Below, piece after piece: positions 1 through 8,656 of a DNA stretch of 64,000 bases; positions within the stretch are counted from its first letter, which is position 1; each line of letters begins with the position of its first letter. Under the pieces are notes generated by a model that ran no database searches, was not told the DNA's origin, and saw only the letters and a program-made list of their open reading frames with translations. Location: the NCBI GenBank assembly GCA_963777285.1, contig CAVZPR010000002.1, positions 248,001 through 312,000 on the forward strand, read 5' to 3'. Origin of the DNA: JAFARE01 sp963777285 (GTDB taxonomy: Bacteria; Chloroflexota; Dormibacteria; Aeolococcales; Aeolococcaceae). The position numbers and the translations under genes were made by a program.

Positions 1-148
1 CACTCGGGCGCAGCGTCACAGGGTCCGCGGGGACGGAGACGGCCAGCGAGCGCGGGGTGTGGCTTGCAGGTGTCGCTGCGAGAGCACCGAATGGTGCGGC
101 GACCGCCGCCACCACGACTACAACGATGCCCGCCCAAAGTCGCTTCAC
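1..148 (-). CDS. Secreted protein, N-terminal part only (runs off the left edge)
   Basis: A GTG start is followed by 49 codons that stay open to the window edge. The peptide begins VKRLWAGIVVVVVAAVAA, a charged n-region and a strongly hydrophobic core, then an Ala-rich cleavage region (GALAATPA) and a short Ser/Pro/Val segment. This is a textbook Sec signal peptide. A GGAGG-containing purine stretch lies upstream (about 155-169). The gene starts about 30 bases after the stop of the preceding secreted protein on the same strand, so the two are probably co-transcribed. The mature protein is outside the window and its function cannot be read here. Confidence 0.6.
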   Translation of the reverse strand, partial: MKRLWAGIVVVVVAAVAAPFGALAATPASHTPRSLAVSVPADPVTLRPS

Positions 149-176
149 ACCGTCGGCCTCGCCACCTCCAGAACGA

Positions 177-1235
177 TCAGCTGTAGTTGGGTGTTGCCGT
201 GTAGGTGATGGTGTCCGTGTACGTGCCGGCCTGTGTCGCGTAGTCCACGGCGGTCTGATCGGTGATCGCGATGGTGTTCGCGGTCGCGCCGGTGGCCGCT
301 GTGCTCAGCGCGATGATGTCACCCGCGTTCCGGTATCCGGCGTACTTGGCGCCGGCGGAGAACGCCGCGTTCACCGCGAAGCCCGCGTCGCCCACGCCCG
401 TGCCGGTGACCGTGTAGCCCGTTGCATTGGCAGGCGCGGCCGGCCATGTGACGGCCGTCGACATCTGGGTCGAGACGGGCGGGATGGTCGGGTTGCCGGT
501 CGACGAGCTCTGCAGCCCGGTCGCGTTGTCCGACACCGTCAGCGTGTAGCCGGAGTTCGCGTTGCTCAGGATGGTCAGGTTGATGGCCTGCGTCTGATCC
601 GCCAGCGCGGGAAGGCTGGGATCCATGTTGAGCTGGAACGAGGTGGTGTCGAGCGTGAACGTGAGGCTCTGCGCCACGACGATGGTCTCCGCGGTATTGG
701 TCGACGCGAAGGTGACTGCAGGGGTTGTGCCGCTGTCGATCACCGCGGGCACCGCCGTGTTGGTCGCGATCGCGGTCGTGTAGCTGCCTGCGGCCGGGTT
801 GGTCATGCCCGAGAACTCGATGAAGATCGGGATGCCGGCGGACACGCTCACAGCCGATGTGACGGTGTACGTGATCACCTGCCCCGCCCTGGCCACCGTC
901 CCCGCTCCGATGCCGTACGCCAGGACGATTGCCGGCGCGCCGGCAAGTCCCGCACCTGACACCGTGAAGGTGATGGTCTTGATCGTGCCCGTCGTCGCGG
1001 TCTTGAACGAGTAGCTGTAGTTCGTCGAGGTGGCCGCAGCCTGGTTGTTGGAAACGGACCAACTGAGGTTGGTGAGGGTTCCGGCGGCGAGAACGGGGCT
1101 TGCCGCTACGATCGATATCCCCGCCATCAGCGCCACCGCGATCACGAGCGAGAGTGCCTGTCTCCGCAGGCGCCGAACAAGGCGCGTGACGCGCCCCACG
1201 AGGTTCTTCACGAAGCTGGAGTTTGGTTGGCACAC
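177..1235 (-). CDS. Secreted beta-rich surface protein, function unknown
   Basis: The 352-residue protein opens with a basic stretch (RRLRRQ), a hydrophobic core and a likely cleavage after SPVLAAG, so it should be exported. The mature part is rich in Thr, Ser, Ala, Val and Gly with alternating hydrophobic residues and almost no charge. The end (TDTITYTATPNYS) resembles the closing strand of WxL-type and related Gram-positive surface beta-sandwich proteins. It is followed closely by a second signal-peptide protein, as WxL proteins often are by partner genes. No catalytic motif is visible. The assignment to a WxL-like class is by resemblance only; the two diagnostic WxL motifs are not evident. 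Confidence 0.75.
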   Translation of the reverse strand: MCQPNSSFVKNLVGRVTRLVRRLRRQALSLVIAVALMAGISIVAASPVLAAGTLTNLSWSVSNNQAAATSTNYSYSFKTATTGTIKTITFTVSGAGLAGAPAIVLAYGIGAGTVARAGQVITYTVTSAVSVSAGIPIFIEFSGMTNPAAGSYTTAIATNTAVPAVIDSGTTPAVTFASTNTAETIVVAQSLTFTLDTTSFQLNMDPSLPALADQTQAINLTILSNANSGYTLTVSDNATGLQSSSTGNPTIPPVSTQMSTAVTWPAAPANATGYTVTGTGVGDAGFAVNAAFSAGAKYAGYRNAGDIIALSTAATGATANTIAITDQTAVDYATQAGTYTDTITYTATPNYS

Positions 1236-1403
1236 ATGGGCTCGCGGCCGATGGCTGCGAGGTTGCGACGGCGCCGTGACTGCCGCGAGACTGCGTCAAC
1301 CGCGTCCGCGAGCCGGGTCGTATGGGGCCATGGTCGCGGGTCTCTGTCCCGGCTGGCTCGCCTAGACTTCCGGCGGCGGGATCATCGAAGAGGAGTGACG
1401 TGA

Positions 1404-1814
1404 ATGCTTGCAACGGAGGCCGCTGAGCGCTGGCGCCGGACGTGGGAAGAGGCGTGGCCGCGTCTCGATGTCGAGGCGATCACGGCGCTCTACGCGCGCA
1501 GCGCGACATATCGCGCGCTCGCCTTCCGCGAGCCCGATCTCGGCCTGGACGGCGTCCGCCGCTACCTGCACGCGAGCTTTGAGACGGCGAGTGATGTTCG
1601 CTGCCGGTTCGCCGCTCCGATCGTCGCGGGCGACCGCGCGGCCGTGGAATGGTGGGCGTCGTGGGTGGAGGACGGCGACGCGCTCACCATGGCGGGGACC
1701 ACGCTGCTCCGCTTCGACGACGACGGGCTGGTCGTCGATCACCGTGACTACTGGTACCAGCAGCCCGGCCGCGCCGAACCGTATGCGGAGTGGAGCAGCT
1801 CGGATAGCGGCTGA
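1404..1814 (+). CDS. SnoaL-like / NTF2-fold protein
   Basis: The 136-residue protein has the size and pattern of the NTF2/SnoaL cone fold: an N-terminal helix (WRRTWEEAWPRLDVEAITALYA) followed by strands with the usual signature of a small ligand pocket, including VEWWASWVEDGDAL and the closing RDYWYQQPG. Such proteins include isomerases, hydrolases and non-catalytic ligand binders, so the substrate is open. AGGAG at 1391-1395 lies eight bases before the ATG and supports this start. A TAGACT hexamer at 1363-1368 could be the -10 element. The gene is divergent from the secreted protein to its left. Confidence 0.8.
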   Translation: MLATEAAERWRRTWEEAWPRLDVEAITALYARSATYRALAFREPDLGLDGVRRYLHASFETASDVRCRFAAPIVAGDRAAVEWWASWVEDGDALTMAGTTLLRFDDDGLVVDHRDYWYQQPGRAEPYAEWSSSDSG

Positions 1815-1957
1815 GCGGACCCTTACGGCGTGCTTCGGATGGCAGTGGCATGGTGCTACAGGCGGTAGACCATCTCCCCAATCGCCAGGAGGCGGATTAC
1901 AATTCCGGCACCCTTTATGCGAAGAGTGTCTGAAACCCTCGCGGCTGTGAGGGATTG

Positions 1958-3259
1958 GTGAACGCCCAGGTTCTGGCCAACAATCTCTGGGTGGTCATCG
2001 CGGGGCTGCTCGTCTTCACGATGACCATCGCAGTCGGCTTTCTCGAAGTCGGTGAGCTCGGGGAGGTGCTGCACATCAGCCTCCTCAAGACGATTCTGAT
2101 GACGGGGCTCGCGCTGGTCGTCATGGGTGTTGTCGGCTTCAACACGGCGTTCGCCCCCACTCTCGCGGGCGTGATCGGCAATCCCCTCTACGGGCCCGGC
2201 CTCCTCGTTGGCGGCTTCTCCGCCACGGTCGGAGGCGTGTGGTGGTCGACGCAGGCACAGGGCCTGCAGACGGGCACGTACTTCCTGTTCGAGACGGCGT
2301 TCGCCGCGGTGACGTTGGCCCTCGTCGGTGTGATCGTGCTGCGCAAGGTGCGGTTGGGGGTGTTCCTCGCGTACGCGGTCGTCTACTTCGTGCTCATCTG
2401 GAACCTTCCGGCTGCCTGGATCTGGAATCCGAGCGGCTGGCTGGCCAAGCTGGGAATGGTCGACTTCGCCGGTGGGCTCGTGGTGCACGGCGCCGCCGGC
2501 GCAGCCGGACTGGCGATCATGTATCACATCTGGCGCGAAGAGCGAAGCAGCGGGTTGGCGCGAAGCGCACAGCTGCCCATCGCGGTGAGCCCGGGCTGGT
2601 TGACGTTGGGCATCCTGCTCCTCTGGGTTGGTTGGTTCGGATTCAACCCAGGCAGTGTCCTCGCCTTCAATCAGGAGGCAATCGTCGTCGTGCTCACCAC
2701 GTTTCTCGCCGCCGCCGCCGCGATGGTGTCGCTCACCGTTTGCGGCTATCTGCTGGTCGGCGAGAATCCAGGCCCGCTCTACGCAGTGAATGGAATCCTC
2801 ATGGGCTTGATCATCATCACGCCGCTCGCCGGTTTCGTGAGCCCCGGAAGCGCGGTCATCCTGGGTCTCCTGGGCGGGCCGCTCTTTGTCGCCGGCGAGC
2901 GGGTGGTTGTCAAGTTTCGCTGGCTCTCCGACCCTGTCGGCCTGCTCCCGGGGCACCTGGTCGGCGGCGTCTTCGGCGTGACGATGATCGCGTTCTTCAC
3001 CCAGACGCCGTATGCCGCCGGATCCGGATTCCCCACGCTGCCCAATGGATTGCTCTTTGGCGGCGGCGGTGCGGCCGTCAAACAACTCGGCATCGAGGTC
3101 TTCGGCATTCTTGTTGTTGTCATCGCCGTGTACGTGATGTCGTATGCGGCGGTGTCGGTGATCAAGGGCGTGGCCGGGGGTCTCCTCGTGCGCGACGACA
3201 AGGACGGCGTCGCGAGGACCGGTGAGCTGCCTGCGCTGGAGCCCGCCGTTGATGCGTGA
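1958..3259 (+). CDS. amt: Ammonium transporter (Amt/MEP/Rh family)
   Basis: About 433 residues with eleven or so hydrophobic segments, the usual size for Amt. Family landmarks are visible: DFAGGLVVHGAAGAAGLA carries the first pore histidine, WVGWFGFNPGS is the classic helix after it, NGILMGLIIITPLAGFVSPGSA is the conserved later helix, and LPGHLVGGVFGV holds the second pore histidine. The protein should conduct ammonium/ammonia through the cytoplasmic membrane. I chose GTG at 1958 because GAGGGA (1949-1954) sits just upstream; TTG at 1955 is the in-frame alternative. No glnK/PII gene follows, which is unusual but not rare. The downstream neighbour is convergent. Confidence 0.93.
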   Translation: MNAQVLANNLWVVIAGLLVFTMTIAVGFLEVGELGEVLHISLLKTILMTGLALVVMGVVGFNTAFAPTLAGVIGNPLYGPGLLVGGFSATVGGVWWSTQAQGLQTGTYFLFETAFAAVTLALVGVIVLRKVRLGVFLAYAVVYFVLIWNLPAAWIWNPSGWLAKLGMVDFAGGLVVHGAAGAAGLAIMYHIWREERSSGLARSAQLPIAVSPGWLTLGILLLWVGWFGFNPGSVLAFNQEAIVVVLTTFLAAAAAMVSLTVCGYLLVGENPGPLYAVNGILMGLIIITPLAGFVSPGSAVILGLLGGPLFVAGERVVVKFRWLSDPVGLLPGHLVGGVFGVTMIAFFTQTPYAAGSGFPTLPNGLLFGGGGAAVKQLGIEVFGILVVVIAVYVMSYAAVSVIKGVAGGLLVRDDKDGVARTGELPALEPAVDA

Positions 3260-3321
3260 GGCTTTCGCTCGCGCGGCCTGCTGAGGCTTGACGACGAGCT
3301 CGAGGCCGGGGTCTTCGCGTC

Positions 3322-3810
3322 TCAGTGAATCGGGTGCAGCTCGAAGACGCGGCGATCCAGTGCGATGTCCTCAGGATGGTTGAGATCGACGCCGTCCATG
3401 AGGCGGACGAACATGAAGCCGAATGGGATGCGTCGGGCGTTCGGCGCGAGGATGTCGCGGAAGAACTCGACACGTTGCGGCGCGTCGAGCTCGGTTGCCA
3501 CAACCTCATCCCGACCTTTGCGCTCGATGATGGTCGCGCGCCCGGCGGCGCGGAGGTTGCGCACCCAGTTGACCTCGCCCCACGGCGCCCAGACGAACCG
3601 CCTGCCTTCCATTCGGATGACGGCGATCGGTGTGCGGCGAAGCACGCCGCTCTTGCGGCCGCGAATCACGACCAGCCGATTCGGGCCGAGCGGCACCCGG
3701 GCCTCCAGAAGGAACTTCAGGATCGGCCCGAACAGCCGGACGGTCAGTGGAACTCGGAGGTTGGGGGTGTCTACGCGAGGCGGTGGCAAAGGGCTGGCTC
3801 CATCGGTCAC
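3322..3810 (-). CDS. Nitroreductase/deazaflavin (F420)-dependent oxidoreductase-like protein (DUF385)
   Basis: The 162-residue protein matches the small split-barrel DUF385 family to which mycobacterial Ddn belongs. Visible landmarks are RLVVIRGRKSGVLRRTPIAV (the cofactor-phosphate binding strand-loop with the GRKSG motif), a central VWAPWGEVNWVRNLRAAG segment and the following ATIIERKG strand. In this family GRKSG followed by WxRNLRAAG is diagnostic. Members bind F420 or FMN and reduce varied substrates, some being quinone reductases. Presence of F420 in this organism is an inference. The gene is convergent with amt and divergent from the VOC protein. Confidence 0.85.
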   Translation of the reverse strand: MTDGASPLPPPRVDTPNLRVPLTVRLFGPILKFLLEARVPLGPNRLVVIRGRKSGVLRRTPIAVIRMEGRRFVWAPWGEVNWVRNLRAAGRATIIERKGRDEVVATELDAPQRVEFFRDILAPNARRIPFGFMFVRLMDGVDLNHPEDIALDRRVFELHPIH

Positions 3811-3917
3811 CCTCTTCGAGGTGCCATGTCACGAGGGTAATCCCCTGGCACCAACCGGTGGCGCCTCCCGCGTCGCCACGACCTCACGCGCCACAATCCC
3901 CAGTTCAAGGAGTTGCC

Positions 3918-4325
3918 ATGGCCAGCGTCCTGCACGAAATGGTCGTCGACTGCCGCGACCCTGAAGCCCAAGCCGCGTGGTGGGCCCGCGTCCTCGACTG
4001 GGCCGCCGTACACGATGAGCGCGGCTTCTGGTGGATCTCGCCCGACGGCACCGAGCAGGCTGCGTTGGCGCTGAGCTTCATCGCCGTGCCCGAGGGAAAG
4101 ACGGTGAAGAACCGCGTCCACTTTGACCTCAATCCTTCGGGCTGTGATCAACCCGAGGAGTTGGCGCGCCTGCTGTCGCTCGGGGCGCGCCACAAGGACA
4201 TCGGTCAGGGTCCCGATGTCTCGTGGGTTGTGTTAGAGGACCCCGAAGGCAACGAGTTCTGCCTTCTGCACACCCGTAAGGACGAGCCGAACCGCCGGGT
4301 GCTTCGGGATGCTGGTACACGCTGA
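3918..4325 (+). CDS. VOC-superfamily (glyoxalase/bleomycin-resistance-like) protein
   Basis: The 135-residue protein has the VOC pattern: an opening strand and helix (MVVDCRDPEAQAAWWARVLDW), a middle strand with KNRVHFDLNPSG, and a closing VVLEDPEGNEFCLL, the typical last strand carrying the metal-site Glu. This matches the actinobacterial glyoxalase-like group (Glyoxalase_6). The longer open frame begins in antisense of the neighbouring gene, so I take ATG 3918, preceded by AAGGAG at 3907-3912 with a five-base spacer. The substrate is unknown. Confidence 0.85.
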   Translation: MASVLHEMVVDCRDPEAQAAWWARVLDWAAVHDERGFWWISPDGTEQAALALSFIAVPEGKTVKNRVHFDLNPSGCDQPEELARLLSLGARHKDIGQGPDVSWVVLEDPEGNEFCLLHTRKDEPNRRVLRDAGTR

Positions 4326-4367
4326 ACGGGTATAGCTCGCACCATCGACAGTCGGGTGCGGCACCCA

Positions 4368-4373
4368 TATCTT
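4368..4373 (+). promoter_or_regulatory. -10 hexamer (TATCTT) for a leaderless start at 4380
   Basis: TATCTT lies exactly six bases before ATG 4380 and no Shine-Dalgarno sequence is present. This is the spacing expected of a TANNNT -10 box driving a leaderless transcript, and the same arrangement recurs at 42,095 and 53,140. Confidence 0.5.
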
Positions 4374-4379
4374 CCCCTC

Positions 4380-5609
4380 ATGGTTTCCGAGGCTGGTCCG
4401 GACGCTCCCGCGGTCCGGCACGATGCCGAAACCCACGAAGCGATCGTTGTGGGAGCCGGGCCTGCCGGTCTTTCTGCTGCAGCCGCTTTGCAAAAGCGCG
4501 GCTTCGAGGCACTGCTCATCGAGCGCTCCGACGCTGTAGGGGCGCGGTGGCGCTCCAGGTACGACGAGCTCAGGCTCAACTCATGGCGGGTCATGTCGAA
4601 TCTGCAGGGATATCGCATGTCGCGTAGCACCGGTCGCTACCCAAGTCGCGATGACTTCGTCGGATACCTGGATGCGTATGCCGTACACCACCGGTTGCGG
4701 CTGCGATTCGATACAGCGCTCGTCAGAGTCGAGCGCGACAGGGACCTCTGGCGTCTGGAGACCTCCGCGGGTGCACTACTCGCACGATACCTCGTGATCG
4801 CCACAGGTTGGGACGCAGTCCCCGACTGGCCCGAATGGGAAGGGCGCGGCACGTTCGTTCCACAGCTGATTCACTCGTCAGACTTCCGAAGCGCGCAGAT
4901 GTACAGAGATCAGGAAGTTCTCGTGGTGGGGGCGGGCAACTCCGGCATCGACATCGCCAGCCACCTGGTTGCAGCCGGCGCTCGAGTGGTCCTGTCGATG
5001 CGCACGCCGCCGAACCTGGCGTCGAGGGACATCCTCGGCATACCGGGGCAACCACTGCTCGTGCTGGTGGCCGACCACTTGCCGATCAAGCTCGCCGATT
5101 TCAGCTTCTCGATCGTTCAGCGTTTGCTCTTTGGAAACCTCCAGCGCTACGGCATTCCGCGAGCGTCGGAGGGGCCGTATGCCAATTATCGGCGTCACCT
5201 GCGCAGCCCCGCGATAGACGATGGATTCATCGCCGCGCTCAAGCGCGGTGATGCTCGCGTCGCCGCCGAGGTGCAGCGACTGGACGGCTCGGAGGTGGTG
5301 CTCGCCGACGGCCTTCGCCTCCAACCCGACGCTGTCATCTGCTCGACGGGCTATCGCCGTGGCTTGGAGCCGCTCGTCGGCCACCTGGGCGTGCTTGGCG
5401 GCGATGGAGTGCCCCTCCACCACCAGGGCGCTCCCGAGCATCCGGCGGCGCCCCGCCTGTACTTCGCCGGCATGTGGGGTCAGTTCAGCGGTGAGATCCG
5501 TCTCGGTCCGCGGCACGGGCGCCGCATCGCGCGTGCCGCGGCCCGTGATCGACGGCGTACATCTCGACCGGTTCGTCCGTTATCCCACGCAGGCGCCGCA
5601 GTCGAGTAG
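4380..5609 (+). CDS. FAD/NADPH-dependent monooxygenase (FMO/YUC-like)
   Basis: The 409-residue protein has two Rossmann nucleotide-binding motifs: IVVGAGPAGLSAAAAL near the N-terminus for FAD and VLVVGAGNSGIDIASHL in the middle for NADPH. Between them VPQLIHSSDF corresponds to the FMO linker, and ICSTGYRR matches the C-terminal (A)TGY motif. The family inserts one oxygen atom into N-, S- or carbonyl substrates; the substrate here is unknown. A GTG at 4356 would add eight residues, but ATG 4380 has a well-placed -10 hexamer and directly precedes the FAD domain. The last 30 or so residues are Arg-rich, yet the frame stays open to the stop. Confidence 0.85.
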   Translation: MVSEAGPDAPAVRHDAETHEAIVVGAGPAGLSAAAALQKRGFEALLIERSDAVGARWRSRYDELRLNSWRVMSNLQGYRMSRSTGRYPSRDDFVGYLDAYAVHHRLRLRFDTALVRVERDRDLWRLETSAGALLARYLVIATGWDAVPDWPEWEGRGTFVPQLIHSSDFRSAQMYRDQEVLVVGAGNSGIDIASHLVAAGARVVLSMRTPPNLASRDILGIPGQPLLVLVADHLPIKLADFSFSIVQRLLFGNLQRYGIPRASEGPYANYRRHLRSPAIDDGFIAALKRGDARVAAEVQRLDGSEVVLADGLRLQPDAVICSTGYRRGLEPLVGHLGVLGGDGVPLHHQGAPEHPAAPRLYFAGMWGQFSGEIRLGPRHGRRIARAAARDRRRTSRPVRPLSHAGAAVE

Positions 5610-5660
5610 CGAAAGGGCGGGCCTTCGACGTCCAGCCTGGAACCGCCGGTGCCGCCGGGC

Positions 5661-6630
5661 TCACCTGCGGAAGCCAACGGCGACCATGTTGCCGGCCGGC
5701 AGCGGAAGCTGCAGCGTGCTCATTGGCGTGGAGTTCGAGCGCCGTGACCACCACGCGTTTGGCTTGATTCGGGAGCGGGAGCAGCCGTATCCAATACGGC
5801 AACGGATAGCGGTTCACCAGCGGCCAGGTCGTCACGTCGTGTAACCCGGCCCGCAACAGCAGCGCGCGGAGCGAAGCGTGCGAGAAGAGCTGGAGGTGCT
5901 CGATGTCATAGATGGGCGAGCGCCTGCCGAGCACCCGCGCCGAGAACGCACGTGAGTTGTGAGCGACGATGAGCAGCGCGCCGCCCGGTCGCAGCATGCG
6001 CACCGCGCTCTCGCACGTGCGCAGCGGATCGTGCAGGTGCTCGATCGTCTGGAAGCAGGTCACCAGGTTGAGGCTCCCTTCCGGACGCGCCGCGGCGCTG
6101 AAGACACCCTGTTCGACGAGCGGCCACACGTCGGGGCTCGACTGAGTGATTGCAGCGGCGGAGGGCTCGATGCCACCGACTTCGGTGAACCCCCGCCTCA
6201 CAAGCTCGCGCAGGAACGCACCCTCTCCCGTGCCGATGTCGAGCGCGCCATCCCGGCCGGGCAGCCTGGCGATGATGCGGTCCAGCACGCGCCCGTAGGT
6301 TGCGGCGGCGCAGCGAGCCTCTGCGGAGCTGTCGAAGGCGGCCTCGAGATACGCTTCACGCAGGGATTCCGGATTCGGCGCTGGATCCGCGTACACGAGG
6401 TCGCAGGTGCCGCATCGGACCAGCCGGTGGTGCATGAGCTCCGGTGTCTTTCGCGACGAGAACGCGTAGGCGTCGAGCCGCCTCGTGTCGACATTCGCCT
6501 CCGACACCACGCGCGGCCGCCCGAGCGGCCCACAGATAGGACAAACGCGCGCCTTGGTTTCGGATAACGCCGCCGCAGCGGAGGCGCCGGCGTTGTGCGC
6601 CGATCGGAGCCACTGATACTCGGACGTCAT
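5661..6630 (-). CDS. Zinc-ribbon class I SAM-dependent methyltransferase, frameshifted near the 3' end
   Basis: The N-terminus has paired cysteines (CPIC and later CGTC), a zinc-ribbon as in sugar or natural-product C-methyltransferases. DIGTGEGAFLREL is SAM motif I, and the segment around VTCFQTIEHLHDP is motif II/post-I. After KRVVVTALELHAN the uninterrupted frame turns into improbable sequence and overlaps the convergent monooxygenase gene by 125 bases. One base over, the next codons read STLQLPLPAGNMVAVGFRR and stop at 5661. LPLPAGNMVAVG is the expected C-terminus of this family. I therefore end the gene at 5661 and place an indel at about 5715-5735. It may be a real mutation or a sequencing error. 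Confidence 0.8.
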
Positions 6631-6724
6631 GCCGCGTCCAGAGTGTGACGATCGGCAGCGCGCCTATCGGCCCGAGACAGAGATGTGGCGGCGCCGCCAT
6701 GCGCCGGTGACGCGGCTTGCTGAC

Positions 6725-7756
6725 TCAGCCGGCAGGGTTGACTTTGAGAAGTTCGGCGCCAGAGGCTACCCAGACGTAACCGTCTGCGAAGGTGAGTGCG
6801 GCGTTGCCGTCCGGGATGTGGATGGCCGTCACCATCCGGTTGGTGGCGGGGTCGACACGGATGAGCAGAGCAGCATCCTGGTCGATGGCCCACACGGCAC
6901 CGGCACCGAAGGCCAGGGTGTAGGCCGGCACCGGCAACTCGGCCGTCTGGCGGTTGGTTGCCGGGTCGAGTCTCCGCAGGGTGAACGCGTCCCAGTCTGC
7001 GACCCAGACGGAACCCGCGCCGTCGCATACGGCGGCGTCTCCGATGGGCAGAACGCCGGTGGCAACTGAAGCGACTACGCGGCCGCTAACCGGATCCACA
7101 CGGCTGACGAACGACGAATGATGGTTCGTCACCCAAAGCGATCCGAATGCCGAGTCGATGTAATCGGGCAGTGCCCCGACCGGCTCCGACTTCGTGATCA
7201 CACCGCTCGACGTGTCGATGAGGCTGAGCTTGGCATTGACGGGAGGCTTGTCGCCGCCGATCTCGCCGCTGCCTGCATCGATCGTCGCCCAGAGTCCGGC
7301 GCCGGCGTAAGCGATGCCTGCGGTCGCGGCGGGCTCAATGAAGAGATGAGTAACTGCGAGTGTGTTCGGATCGATCTCCGCGATACGGTTACCGTTGGTG
7401 GCCGCCCAGATGAAACCGGCGCCGAAGGTGAATTGCGAAACTCCTTGAGGGACGGTGCCACCAACGACCGCGGTGCCCGAGGCGGGATCCACCCGGTGCA
7501 ATCCTCCATTGCCATCGGCTACGTAAAGTTGGCCGCGCGCGAAGAGTATCGCCGGGGTATTTTGGGAGCTCGCATCCGCCTGAAGCGTTGGGTAGGCGGC
7601 GAGGATCTTGCCCAGACCCGAGACCTGTGCCGGGATGTGCGACGCGGGAAAGCTCGCGGTCGGTGATGGCGTACGTGATGGCAATGCGGTCGCGCCGCAT
7701 GCGGTAGCCGCGATGCCACTCAGCGCAACAACCAGCCGGCAGGGACGGCTGCTCAT
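6725..7756 (-). CDS. Lipoprotein with a seven-bladed-type beta-propeller (YncE/Vgb-like)
   Basis: The chosen start gives 343 residues beginning MSSRPCRLVVALSGIAATAC, where GIAATAC is an acceptable lipobox. The mature part repeats a blade pattern: LYVADGNGGLHRVDPASG, IWAATNGNRIAEIDPNT, LWVTNHHSSFVSRVDPVSG, VWVADWDAFTLRRLDPATN, VWAIDQDAALLIRVDPATN and a closing VWVASGAELLKVNPAG. This is the YncE/virginiamycin-B-lyase-like propeller family. These are usually binding or sensor proteins; an enzyme role is not shown. Longer in-frame starts exist at 7777, 7810 and 7876, but 7756 has an AGGCGG motif six bases upstream and gives the best signal peptide. Confidence 0.8.
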   Translation of the reverse strand: MSSRPCRLVVALSGIAATACGATALPSRTPSPTASFPASHIPAQVSGLGKILAAYPTLQADASSQNTPAILFARGQLYVADGNGGLHRVDPASGTAVVGGTVPQGVSQFTFGAGFIWAATNGNRIAEIDPNTLAVTHLFIEPAATAGIAYAGAGLWATIDAGSGEIGGDKPPVNAKLSLIDTSSGVITKSEPVGALPDYIDSAFGSLWVTNHHSSFVSRVDPVSGRVVASVATGVLPIGDAAVCDGAGSVWVADWDAFTLRRLDPATNRQTAELPVPAYTLAFGAGAVWAIDQDAALLIRVDPATNRMVTAIHIPDGNAALTFADGYVWVASGAELLKVNPAG

Positions 7757-7820
7757 TGGTCGCCGCCTGCTTGCCATTTGGCGCGGCGCGGGCATAAGCC
7801 GTCGCGTCATGGTCCACGGG

Positions 7821-7826
7821 ATTATA
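7821..7826 (-). promoter_or_regulatory. Consensus -10 element TATAAT upstream of the propeller lipoprotein
   Basis: The minus strand reads TATAAT here, a perfect -10 box 65 bases before the chosen start (10 bases before an in-frame ATG at 7810). No convincing -35 hexamer is seen at normal spacing. Confidence 0.5.
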
Positions 7827-7940
7827 CGGGCGGCGCGTTCAACTGATCGACGCAACGCTGAAGAGCATTTGGCCACGTTGGTTGGAGGATTGGTGTGGCG
7901 CGACGCGGACGACTGGGACCGTCGATGGCGGGAACGACGG

Positions 7941-8057
7941 GGTGATCCCCAGCTTCTTGGCGGCCATTGGGGTCGGCATCCCCTCGCCGGTGAGTTTCCC
8001 CATCTCCCGGAGCTTGGCGATGATCTGCTCCACTGAGTGACGCTTAGGCGGCATCAA
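7941..8057 (-). pseudogene. Truncated IS3 transposase OrfA fragment
   Basis: From ATG 8057 the peptide MMPPKRHSVEQIIAKLRE continues to GITPS, matching OrfA of the intact element (MMPGTQHTVEQIIAKLRE ... GIT) including the helix-turn-helix start. After GITPS the similarity ends and the frame runs into unrelated sequence, so the protein lacks its leucine-zipper part and is not functional. Confidence 0.75.
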
Positions 8058-8123
8058 CTACTCCAACTGGCCTGACATTGTGGCCCGCCACCACACTCGT
8101 GTTGGACCAGTTTTTGGGGGGCC
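7941..8123 (-). mobile_element. Remnant of an IS3-family element (one end only)
   Basis: This segment aligns base by base with the orfA-side end of the complete IS3 element at 9613-10854. Both share the terminal ggggggcc block, a TTGGACC block, the cctgacattgt block, and the first 40 codons of the transposase OrfA. Homology stops at about 7941, so most of orfA and all of orfB are gone. The two copies differ at many positions, so they represent related but distinct elements, not a recent duplication. Confidence 0.75.
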
Positions 8124-8230
8124 GGGTACCAACAATAGATGGCATCGGCCGCTCTCCCGGCGTCAGCCGCACCGAACAGCGCCCGACGGCTTTTGCTGCC
8201 TGGACCGAATAGCGCGCACGTAGCGCACTC

Positions 8231-8617
8231 TCACGGTAGAGGGTTGCGCACCTCTGGCCGACGCGTAGCAGCGTAGAACATGAGTGCCGCGAAGAGCACG
8301 AGGATAACTGATACGGAGACCGTGCCATTCGGGGGCCACCTGGGAGTCGAATCGATGATGACGCTGTTTCCCATTGCCCAGGCCACAGCGAGCAAGACAC
8401 CAACGCCATAGGCCACTAGCGCTGACGCACCGAGCCCCTGATAGCGTGCCATCCTCACCGGAAGGAATGGAAGCAGGACGGTTAATGGAAGTCCGACGAC
8501 ATACTCTCCGGCGGCTCCGCCGAAGACTCCTAGTCCTAGGCATACCACAATCCAAAGCCCCGCGAATACGACGCGTGCTCCACCATGCGTGACCGTGCTC
8601 CGCACTACCTGGGGCAT
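8231..8617 (-). CDS. Small integral membrane protein, unknown
   Basis: The 128-residue product has four hydrophobic stretches: about residues 14-34 (VVFAGLWIVVCLGLGVFGG), 40-53 (VVGLPLTVLLPFLP), 63-81 (LGASALVAYGVGVLLAVAW) and 99-117 (VSVSVILVLFAALMFYAAT), with an Arg-rich tail. I recognise no family. It lies just downstream of the DUF4279-like gene on the same strand and inside the IS-rich accessory region. The start ATG has no strong ribosome-binding site. Base composition here is a little lower in G+C than in the flanking metabolic genes. Confidence 0.6.
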   Translation of the reverse strand: MPQVVRSTVTHGGARVVFAGLWIVVCLGLGVFGGAAGEYVVGLPLTVLLPFLPVRMARYQGLGASALVAYGVGVLLAVAWAMGNSVIIDSTPRWPPNGTVSVSVILVLFAALMFYAATRRPEVRNPLP

Positions 8618-8656
8618 GCGGGTGTTTGCCGGACCAATCGTGTGAAAAGCCGCATC

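Noticed and set aside
1856..3085. 409-codon minus-strand frame opposite amt
   Set aside because: It is highly charged, Gln/Glu/Arg/His-rich antisense sequence; the plus strand encodes an unmistakable ammonium transporter.
5766..5780. Ten-base match to the tRNA-Gly 3' end as a possible left attachment site
   Set aside because: The match is a short G+C-rich string inside the methyltransferase gene and too short to support an attachment site. No longer repeat of the tRNA end was found in the window.
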